DNA of 38,648 nt, taken from positions 8,331-46,978 of the forward strand of contig NW_005434420.1 of assembly GCF_000315625.1 (NCBI RefSeq), written 5' to 3'. Positions 1 through 10,100 of this stretch are shown here, one piece after another. The translations under genes were made by a program, and so were the position numbers. This DNA comes from Guillardia theta CCMP2712 (Eukaryota; Cryptophyceae; Pyrenomonadales; Geminigeraceae). Under the pieces are notes generated by a model, which did no database searches, was not told where the DNA came from, and saw only the letters and a list, made by a program, of their open reading frames with translations. Numbering within the stretch: the first letter of the stretch is position 1; each line of letters starts with the position of its first letter.

Positions 1-114
1 GGGAGGAGGGGGGAGGGAGGAGGGAGGAGGGAGGAGGGAGGAGGGAGGAGGGAGGAGGGAGGAGGGAGGAGGGAGGAGGGAGGAGGGAGGAGGGAGGAGG
101 GAGGAGAAGGGGCA
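1..114. repeat. G/A-rich 7-nt tandem repeat
   Basis: About 16 near-perfect copies of a seven-base GGAGGGA unit fill the left edge of the window. Every G and A lies on the plus strand, so the complementary strand is pure pyrimidine. It lies 3' of the minus-strand transporter gene and may continue beyond the window. Confidence 0.95.
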
Positions 115-1058
115 GGAAGGAATGGTGGAAGAAAACATGAGAAGGGCATGATAGCTTGTTCATGAAATGTGCAAGGAAACTTGACTATTTGACATGTTTC
201 CATTTTAATTTCAAAGTACAAAGTTTCGATCCACTGTTTCTTTGCCTCGCCCTTTGACACAAGACCATAGTTCAGCACGACTTCATTTGAAATGAAAGAA
301 ATCTTATTGCCTGCTCAGGTGAGAAGTCACATTACAGTTCTCCACCTGCCAGGAATCATTTGTCTGGTTGTGCTTATTCTGGTGTCCTTGTGAAGATCAG
401 GCATAGATACACAATGATTCAACGCTGTTGAATGGTACGCTGCTGATGGTAGCGAAAGGAACGGGAGCGGTTCAGTCTCGGAGGAGGAAAAGACTGAAAT
501 CAAAGGGCTCGCGCCAAAGAAGTTTTCGAATGATTCCAGAGGTGTTGGAGAAGGCATCTTGGCAACGAAGAGGTGTGGTTGTGATGGCAGATAACAAGAT
601 TCGGAGGACAGAATGCAAATAGGAAGCGAAGAAGATTTGTGAGACAACAAAAATAAAATCAGGAAGAAGAATAGAGTGGCTGTAGGGAACAGGAGCAGGT
701 CAAGCTGCAGGTCAAGCAAGGTTGAGAGCAGGGGGAGGGGGATGGTATGGGTCGCAAAAGTCTCAAATCCAAGGAAAGAGTTCTTCGAAAAAGAGTGGTA
801 TCGAGCAAAGGGGTTACACACACGGAGGAAACAATTTTCAAAAGGAGTTTTTTCAATGTACCGTAGAAACGCGATATGGTCAGCAAGCCATGATCGAAAC
901 ATGGCTGGCGTAGAAACGTGCAGAGCGGAGTTTATCTAAATCTTTGACGATCACAAGCAAAGAAATGTCACGCCAGAGCAGATCGTGACTATGGGGACAA
1001 AGCGACCCGCAACGCTTTCACTGCTGAGCAGTTAGTTCACACTGGAAGAAGCAACCTG
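115..1058. other. No firmly supported gene; one open minus-strand ORF
   Basis: This stretch lies downstream of the minus-strand transporter. It contains an uninterrupted minus-strand ORF (327-902, 191 codons, Ser/Leu/Phe-rich with a hydrophobic run near its middle), but no family motif or clear initiation context was seen. Because genes here are full of micro-introns, an uninterrupted ORF of this size is not decisive either way. It could be a small gene, a spliced gene read through, or chance. Confidence 0.35.
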
Positions 1059-3409
1059 TTACCTGAACAGGAGAACTCCCAACAAGGATGAGAGGAGGAT
1101 GCCTCCGCCTGCAACCTCATCACTTCCAGCACGCTCCCTTTCTCGCCATCACCTCGCTTGATTGCTGTGACATAAACAGGAGAGATCCAGGCAAAAGCTT
1201 GATAACTGTTGCACGTGTCACTGCCAGCCACACGCAAGGAGAAGTGTACAGCGAAAGCATGTAAATGGCATCTGAAAGGCAGATCGCGAAAATGAGCAGC
1301 AGCACTGGAGGTGCCATGAACTGGTAGCTCAGTCAGCTTACAGTTGAGACTAAACCGGAAGAACCTTCTTCAGTTCACGAAATGTAAGGCCTCCAGACAT
1401 GAACGAGCCACCTAGAGTAGTACTGACCATGCCGTCAAGCGCAATATTAGCTGCATAGCACGAAAGCTACCTCGCCATTAGCAATCTTCCATATGCATAG
1501 TACAACGTCTTTCCTGCCGATTTGATTGCAACCTTGCGAAAAGGATTCAGAGATTACAACAGGTTGCGCGGGAAACTTGGAGTTAGCTCAACGAAGCGAT
1601 TATGGAAGACCTTGTCAAGTCTAGATGTAAAGCCATAGATGACACAGTTGATGAGGATAAACCATGAGCCCAGGGGAAGCGGTCCCAGCATCTTGGCCTG
1701 CAAATGTTTTCATCCATCCAATATTCATTCTCATTGATTGCAAACCTCCTTGACGTTTCCACTTGATCCTTTCGGTGCAATCCCTTTTCCAAGCAAGAAG
1801 GCACCATATGCAATGCACCTTTCACACAGATTATCCCCAAGGTTTCATTGTGAATTGTTTGAGATAATCACCCAACAGATAGGATGTGATACGGAGGATA
1901 TGACGTTTTTGCTTCGTCGCATCCAAATTCAATCATTCTATGCCATCCTGAGGTCAGCAGAAACACAAGACCACTCCTGACATTACTTGCATGCAAGCGG
2001 CATCACGGCTACTCCGACCAGGAATTGCATAACAGGATCAAAAGCCTGACAGAACCTCAGATCCATTTCCCCGCAAATGTGTTCACACCAGAAACGGTGC
2101 ACAAAGGGAAATGTCAGACTCCGCAAAGGCCTGCACAACTTTTATATTACGAAAATGCAAAAGTGAGGCTCTTACTTTGGTCTCAAGAGTTTTGACAATA
2201 GAATTTAAAACGGATGCACTGACAGCAGCAATCCAGAACGCTCTTGGGATTGAAGCGCGTCAACTCAACACAACATGAAAGAAGACTTGTTGGACCTTGG
2301 GGGCAGTGCATCTGTCATCTCTTGCACGGAACCGAACTTCAAATCTCCGGACTGCAAAAGCGTCAGACTAAACGAAACATCTCGTAGCAAGCAACATTGA
2401 AACAATAGATTATTGAAACGATTCCTTGAAGCAAAGTTGCAATGCCAACCTATCGCATGGATATGAGTTCAGGTATCAAAAATAAAGCAGGCCATACTTG
2501 CTGTGCACTGCCGATGTTATGCTGGGACAGAATTTTGCGGAATGCACCCACGGCAGCATTTCCTAAGAGACGAGTCATGAAACAAGAGGTCTTCAAGAGC
2601 CTTACCAATAAGAGCGACCCCGGCCAGTGCCAGACCCATAGCGTAGTTTTGGTCCTTAACTGAAGAAGTAGTCTTCGTCGATGCACCACTGGAAAGCCTT
2701 ACCTGGATTGTTGATCAACGATCATCAAGGAATTAAATAGAAATTACTTGATAGAACGACGCAGCAGTCACAGCTACAAGTGCAAAAGAAATCTGATTGG
2801 AAATCGAACTAAAAAGTCCTGACTTTGGAGGCGATTTGCTGCAAGATCTTTAAGAATTTGAGCGACAAGTTGTTAGGGTTGCTCACAGCTCAGATTCAGA
2901 GGACATTTTTGAGTGCAGTTCGTTCTCCTGAGAAATATCAATAACAACAACATCGGTCAAACATCATTCTTACAGAGCTCTTCACGTCCCAGGTCTCACT
3001 TGTTGCTGATTTGACGTAAGATACAGAACATTTCGCGCTCAAGCACACACCTACTGTATCGAAGCCTTGATTCACTGCAATTGCCTGTCGAAACGCTTAT
3101 TACGACAGAAAATCAATGTCTTCAAAACCTCAGCAAATTCAACCGACAGCTGGCGCAGAGGTTTGAAAGACTGTGACCCTTTCCTGCAGCGTGACGCACT
3201 TTTTAATGCAGGATTCCGGGTTCTCATCCTTTACGCAACCTGCTTGGAACTTTCGTATTGTCGATACGAATGTCCGCAGCGCCTGTTTCATTATGCTTGT
3301 TAGTCGGATCTGCGACTGTCGACACAAATGGAACCGATGTTAGATGGCAGAGCAAGACAGCACCAAATCTTGTTGAAGAAAACTGAGGATTACATCGAGA
3401 GCAGCACAT
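1059..3409 (-). CDS. DMT/EamA-like multi-pass transporter, 20 exons
   Basis: A membrane carrier of the drug/metabolite transporter superfamily; substrate unknown. Twenty exons read from the minus strand join with perfect phase into about 472 aa: 3409-3240, 3183-3144, 3084-3051, 3005-2974, 2927-2887, 2838-2748, 2702-2606, 2562-2498, 2449-2396, 2351-2296, 2242-2176, 2130-2089, 2045-1987, 1937-1872, 1818-1746, 1697-1611, 1532-1471, 1422-1365, 1320-1153, 1115-1059 (TAA). The first ~140 residues are polar (possible signal or plastid targeting). They are followed by about ten hydrophobic segments with two EamA-like halves, e.g. AFWIAAVSASVLNSIVKTLE, then AFDPVMQFLVGVAVMPLAC, and later GSWFILINCVIYGFTSRLDK with FMAPPVLLLIFAICLSDAIY. 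Introns are 37-78 nt. The ATG at 3409 is tentative; an upstream exon (ATG near 3539) is possible. The family call rests on the topology pattern. Confidence 0.72.
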
Positions 3410-4137
3410 TCGAAAAAACCTGAGTTGCCAGGAAAATAAACAACACAGGCGAGACGCACGTCTTGAAAGTCCATGTCAGCTCCCGCAAGGGCGGCGCATT
3501 CGCTTCACCTTAGCTATTGCAAGTGATCTCACTGCCATGAATCGACCCCTCAGGGTGTAGCAAGGCAAAATCGTTCTCTGGTGGCTGCATCGATATGGCG
3601 TCAGCTACCGGCACACTGGCTGGATTCAAGAGCACAAGGATTCTCTGTCGTCAAAATCTACCAATGCTGGACGTATCTCGATGAATGTTTTACACGCTTC
3701 TTATTCTACAGTCTGAGTGTTGATCAGCTGCATCAAGACGGGCTTCTGAGCAGCTCATCCTGTCTTGATCCAGCCCCCTTTCCTCCTTGCGTCTCTTCCT
3801 TTCCTCTCATTGCGGCCCCTCTCGTCAACAAGCGAGAGGACAGCGACATTTTTACTCAAAATTGCAGCAGTGGCGACCGGGCACCCGGCTATTCCTTTAC
3901 TCAAAGTTAAGTTAAAAATTAGTACGAGGACAATGAGTAAAATTTTGAGTCATACCACCGATGATGGAGTTGACCTTTTTTTTCGTTTTTGCTAAATCGA
4001 TAGAAGGAAGCTAAATCGGTGGGACATGCTGGCATGAGGGAAGCAAACGGGCGTAGCAGCTGCTCTCTCGGACGCCTGGCGTTGGTCTCAATCTCTCCTG
4101 ATCCTTGCTGACCGTCAGAACAGCTTGCTTCCTCGCC
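3410..4137. promoter_or_regulatory. Divergent intergenic region between transporter and channel genes
   Basis: About 730 nt separate the 5' ends of the minus-strand transporter and the plus-strand channel, so this must hold both promoters or a shared bidirectional one. No convincing TATA box was identified. A CAAAGTTAAGTTAAAAATT tract lies at about 3899-3917. The same AAGTTAAGTTAA core recurs near 13007 and 19443, and in reverse orientation near 17595 and 19485. Confidence 0.5.
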
Positions 4138-7100
4138 ATGGTGAAGACTGCTTTCCAGAATTGGATCCAGGGGCCGCATGACCCTGAGAAACGAACGTTC
4201 ATTAGCAGCCTCTTTCTGCGATTGATCGAATCAAGAGCATGGGAATATCTCTTCCTGTGCATCATTGTTTTCACCGCTACAATCAAATTCACAGACCTGC
4301 GAGACTCTCCCCCGGAGTGGAAAGCTAGTCTTCTTCAGATATCTCTGGTACAAAGTTTCCATGTGTGAATTAGCTGGTAACGCTGTTTATGCGCAGTATG
4401 GTTGTTTGACCTACAGCATTGAATGGATCATAGAACTACTCACTCTGGGATCTTCGGAGTTTTTTAGCAGCGGCTGGTATCGAACGGACACCATTGTCAA
4501 TGTGTTCAACTGGGGAAGCTATCTGGACTCAAACGGATATCTTCCGAGGATTCTCAGTCTGATTTTCCCGAATATCGCCTTCTTAAGGATCCTGCGCTTT
4601 CTGAAGCCTCTAGGACGAGTGAGACTGCTCTTTTCTTCCAAAGTTGTGGTCAAGACGGTTGCTGGAGCCATGGCGTCAATGGGCCCTGTGCTTGCCTTGG
4701 TGTTCTTTCTTGTGCTTTTATTCGGAGTCGGAGGGATCTATTTGTTCGGAAAGGGTTTAGCCTTGTACTATAGGTGTGGGCTTCCTCTGACAGCCGATCA
4801 ATCCAAGTTCTTCTTCAATGAAAGCTCCTACCAGCCAGCCCCTGGATCTGATATCAACATCGCAAGCTGCGGGGTGAACCTAACACGCATTGACGAGTTT
4901 CAATCACAGTACAACGCATACTTGCGAGAGGCGTCAAGCACAGGTCAATCATTTGAGTTTGCAGACTTTGACCTAGACGGAGCCGATGAGAGATACTGCA
5001 TAGCCTTGACCCCTGAACGTCTTTGCGCTTGTGCCTCCCTCCCCAACGGTGAGAGTCCAGACGTTTGTGTGGACACGGCGAACTGCCGAGAGAATATTTG
5101 CTTTCGAGGAGATATCATTCCGGTCGATTCCTTGCATGGGTTCAACAATTTTGCAACTGCATCAATGACTGTGATAGCTGTCTTCTTTCAGAAGAATTGG
5201 TCCATGTTCATGGATGCCTGTGTCCAGACTTCGGGCCCTTTCTTCGGATATTTCTATTACATCTTTCTGGTTATCTTTGGAAGCTTTTGTCTCCTCAACC
5301 TCACTGTTGCAACTGTTGGGCAAACGTTTACAAGAGTGAAAAAGGAAGCTGAGAAGAAAAGAGCAGATAAAGATGCCGAGCAAGCACGAAAAGACAAGAT
5401 TCAAGTATTTTCAGATGTTTGAAATTCTTGTTATACCGATGATCTAATCTGTTGATCTTTAGGCTGAAAGAGATGAAATGAAGAAAATGGCCAAGGCAAA
5501 AAGTGATGAAGAGGGCGGCGAGGAGGGGTCCGAGGTTTGACCATATCACCTACCCTGCATCGTTTGTTTAACTCTTGCCAGGATGTGACATTGCAGTTCG
5601 ACGAGAACACATTGTTTTATTGTTGGTTATTGGGACTTGTTGGACTCCCATTCATCCACCGCATCTACTTAAAGACATGGAAAGAGGGAAGGTGGTTTGT
5701 TCTCCGTATTGCTTCGTTCAACTTTCTTTTCTTGGGATGGGTCTCGGATTATTTTCTCCTCGAAAAATTGAATCAGCTCGCCTCTGTTGCCGAGATTGAA
5801 TATATTGAAGAGAAAAAGATGAAGACTATTGAACATCTCGAAACCGAGAGAGGCAGAATCTGTGAGCTTGTTATATTTCTTTCGTTCTTCTTATCAATTC
5901 TTGATCTAACTTGCTTCTGCAGTGTCGTCCTTTACGGGAGGATGGAGATTGAAGCTCGCGATGGTTCTCTCATATCCCCTCAAGCGTCTTCCCCACCACA
6001 CATCCCTGCAGTACTTGGACTCTCGTCTGAAAGCATTGAGGCAAACAAACGAGGAGGAAAACGTGTCAGAGGGAGAGGAAAGCTCGGAAGTTTCCGATGA
6101 CGAGACAACTTCTGAAGCTGAGAGCGGCAAGGCAGCCACTGCAGCACAGGAGGGACAGAGCATTTTTGCCTGGATTGCCGATCTTGTTGTAGTGATCAAT
6201 GCTGGCTCGATGGCTATGAGTGGCTTCAACGATAAATTGAACCCTATTCTGAACGGCGTGGGTTATTTTGCTTCTTTGTTCTTCATTGCTGAAGCCGTCG
6301 CCAAATCTATCTCATACGGGGGATGGAGGTAGAGAGTGAATTGTGTTCCTCATCCGCCTGCTCCTACAGCTGACATCGCTGGCAGCTACTACCTCCTGGA
6401 TGGCGGAAATCGTTTTGACTTCACCCTTGTCTTGGTCCCGACGATCGGCGAAGTGACAACGGAGGGGTCGAGCTTTCTGGGGCTGGGGGCAGACTACATC
6501 TACCAGGCTCTCGCCCTCCAGGCCATGCGCGTCTTCCGAATCGCGAAGCTGACAAAGCACCTCACCGGGCTCAGGCGACTAACTGCCCGCGCGTTTGGCA
6601 GCCCCGCAGGAGTTGTGTACGCGCTACTTGTAACCATAGGGTTCATCTGCTTCTGCTCCTGTTTCGGCAACGAGCTCTTTCGCTCCAGTGTGGTGAAACC
6701 CATCCTTTGACTCGAGCTTCTTTGACGCCCAGCAGGAATTTGCGGTGGCTCGGAATGACTTCCAGTACTTCCTTGGAGCGATGAAGTGCTTGCTAGAGTT
6801 CCTCCTGGGCGATCGCTACATGCAGTCCCTTGACATCGCCTACCAGTCGAAGGATGTCATCGGTAAGGAGAACAAGAAGTTGAGGGGGGGGCTCGTGACG
6901 TAATGACAGGGGTTCTCTTCTTCCTTGGTTACTACTACGTCGCAAACTTTCTTGTGCTTCGTATGTAAGTAGCTTGACCCTTACGACGCGTGGAACTTGA
7001 TGATAACGAAATGACAAGTTACCGTTCAGGTTCATAGCTCTTATCCTTGAAAACTTTGAGTTCGACGAAGATAAGAAGATCAGCATTCAGATTCAGCTGT

Positions 7101-10100
7101 TTCAGAAGCAACAAATCCTCATGAACGACCTCATCGACGGCAGGTTACTTCTGGCCTTCCTTGCTCCTTGTCTCCATCTCTCATCGCCTCCTGCTCCTTG
7201 GCTCACCTTCCCCGCAGTGCGAGAGGCTTCAGCATCCAAGAGCAGTTTGCTCGCCTTCGCAAGCAGAATTTGGACGAGGATCATCTGAGTGTGTTCCAGC
7301 AGAAATGGTCCCAGGTGGTGAAGGACAGGGGTGAGTGAACACGCTGCTGCCTCTTTCCCCTCTACCTCTATGTTTATTTCCGTCTCTCTTGCGCCTTATC
7401 AGCCAATCATCTTCTGCTGATTTTCTAGTTCCTCTGTATCGTGCCATTCATACACACACTCATCGTCTGAATATCGCCTTGATCTCAATCGTTGCCATCG
7501 CAGCCACCAACATGCAAAGGGCTGTTTTGCATTGACGATAATTGCTTATCCGCTGATGTTTGTGCTTATTCGCTGATGTTTGTGCTTATCCGCTGAAGAT
7601 TGTGCTGCCTTGCAAAGTGACAGCGTCCTCGTGCAGCTGCAGAAGTGAGCAAGGACGACGCGGGAGGAGGAGAAGAGAGTTACTTGTGGAACATTCTCAT
7701 CAGTGCAAATGAAAGAAAGGAGCAGGGGTTGAGAAAGGAGAAGACAGAATCAGAGGGACTGATCAAGATTCTGATCAAGTTGATTATGGTGATCCTTCAT
7801 CTCTTTGCCGATGAAGCTGACTTCGCAATTTCTTCTCTTTATACCATCTTGAACCAACCCCCGTCCTCGTTCATGTCCTCGTCCTTGTTCTTGTTCTCAT
7901 CTTCATGTTCCTCCTCCTCTTGTTGTCTCTTTCTCTTCGTGTCCAGATGGCACGCAAGCTCTCCTACACTTTGGTCGAGAACCAGAAGTTTGACCTTCTT
8001 GTTCTCTTCGCCGTCATCTTCTCGGTGGTGTTGGTGCAGGTGGACACGAGCGACAACCCGATCTTCACAGACGAGGTTCGACTGACGATCGACATCAGCC
8101 TGCTCTGCTTCTTCACCTTTGAGACCAGCCTCAAGATCTTCACCTATGGCTTTCTCACTCCTACAGGAGTCTCCCCGAAGAGCATCGAGTACCCGCAGGG
8201 CAAGCCCGCCTTCTTCTCCAACACGGAGGACGGAGGATGGAACCTTCTCGACGCCGGGGTCGTCATCCTCATGATACTCGACGTGCTCCCCCTCAGCTTC
8301 AGCGTCGGAGGCTTCAAGTGCATCCGAATCGTCAGGATCGTCCGGCCGCTGCAAAAGCGAAGTCAGACAGTGAAGGGGCTCATGGCGGCGCTGATCGCGA
8401 GCATCGGGTCGATCTTCCACGTTATCAACCTTCTTCTTCTCCTCATACTCATCTTCGGCCTCATGGGCGTCTCGCTCTTCCGCGGCAGGCTCAACGTCTG
8501 CAACGATGAGGCCGTCTCCCACTCTCGCGACTGCATCGGCGTCAACTACGGCGGCATTCCTGATGTCCCTTGCCGCGGGTATGTCGATCGGATCTGCCAG
8601 CAGGAGCTGGGCAGGTTCATCGGTCAACAAGTTCTTGTCCCCCGTGTCTGGTCCCCCCCCTCTGAGAACTTCGACAACCTGGCGGTCGCCAGCATCACTC
8701 TCCTCCGCCTCTCTGCGCAGGACAACCTGCGGTCCATCTTTCACAGCCTCATGGACATGGCGCGCTACTACCAGGTTGTGTGCAGCGGGGACGGGGAGGA
8801 CGGAGAGAACGGTTGTCCAGCAGGACAGAACCAGTACATCGTCGCATCTCAGTCGCAAGCAGACACAGCGCCGGAGAACATCCTCTTCCCCCTGTGAGCT
8901 GCCTTCCCTGCTGTTGTCCAGCTGACTGACATGCCTTCAGGTTCTACATCTTCATCGCCAACATCTTCATCAGTCAGCTCGTGATCGGCGTGCTTATTGA
9001 CAACATCAGGAGGCAGACTGGCTCCGCCCTCTTCACTGAGCAGCAGCGCATCTGGCGAGCGACGCTCATCACTATGGATCGGCTCAAGAAGAAGTTCAAA
9101 CCTCAGATCCCCGAGCAGCCGCTGCGCAAGTGGCTCTACCTGGTGCTAGAGTCGGAGACCTACAACATCTTCATCATGTCCGTCATCATCCTCAATACCC
9201 TCTGGATGGCCACAGAGCATGAACGTGAGCCTTGAAGGCCCTGCAGCTCTGCTCCAGCTGACCCTCCTTTGATTTCAGCTCATCCAGCTTTGTACAGCAC
9301 GATTCAGAACTATGTCGATCCTGTTTTCATCGTCATCTACGTCGGTACGGCAAGAGCTTTGTGGCTTCTTGTTGCGCTTCATCTCGCTTCTGCCTTCAAA
9401 TGCGCTCTGTTCTTTTTCCTCTCCTTACTGGTCAAACTCCCTTGCCTTTTGCCCTTATCCTTGTCTTTATCTTTGTTGTCTTTTCCATTGCATATTCTTT
9501 TTCGATCAACATTTCGTCTTCTTTCTCACGCATGCTGACAGGGGAGACGATAGCGAAGATGACGGCATATGGTCTGATCTCTTGGTCGGAAGAATCCCCT
9601 GCGGAGGAGCAGGAGGAAGAAAAAGAGCCCACCTCCTCCTCTTCTTTCTTCTCCTGTTTCAAGAGATACAAGAGCCCTTACTTCGGAGATGTACGCACAA
9701 CTTTCTTCCTCCTTTACCTGTGGATGTTGTCATTCTCCTGTCTTCATTGTCATTTCGTTGCTCCCACTTCTCTAATTTCCTTTTGTATTTCTGTTTCTAC
9801 TTCTATTCCTATCTCCATTTCTACATCTACATCTACTTCTACTTCTACTGCAACTTCTACTTCTACTTCTACTTCTACTTCTACTTCTACTTCTACTTCT
9901 ACTTCTACTTCTACTTCTCACTTCCTCATCGAGTTCACCTGACCTTTTCCTTATTGCAGGCCTGGAATTTCTTTGATTTTTTCGTGGTTGCTATGAGCGT
10001 GTTAGATTCTTCGGGCATCATCAGTGGTCTTAGCTTCCTCAAGCTCCTCCGAGTTCTCCGCGTCTTCCGTCTCGTTCGCCGCGTGAAAACTCTCCAGGTA

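Noticed and set aside
5582-5861. Frame conflict in the I-II linker of the channel
   Set aside because: Re-indexing the donor to 5862 gives remainder one, which joins exactly to the exon at 5923; no frameshift is needed.
7839-8858. 339-codon minus-strand ORF rich in Asp/Glu/Arg/Val
   Set aside because: It is antisense to the repeat III exon of the channel, whose conserved S4 and pore motifs are on the plus strand; an artefact of GC-rich codons.
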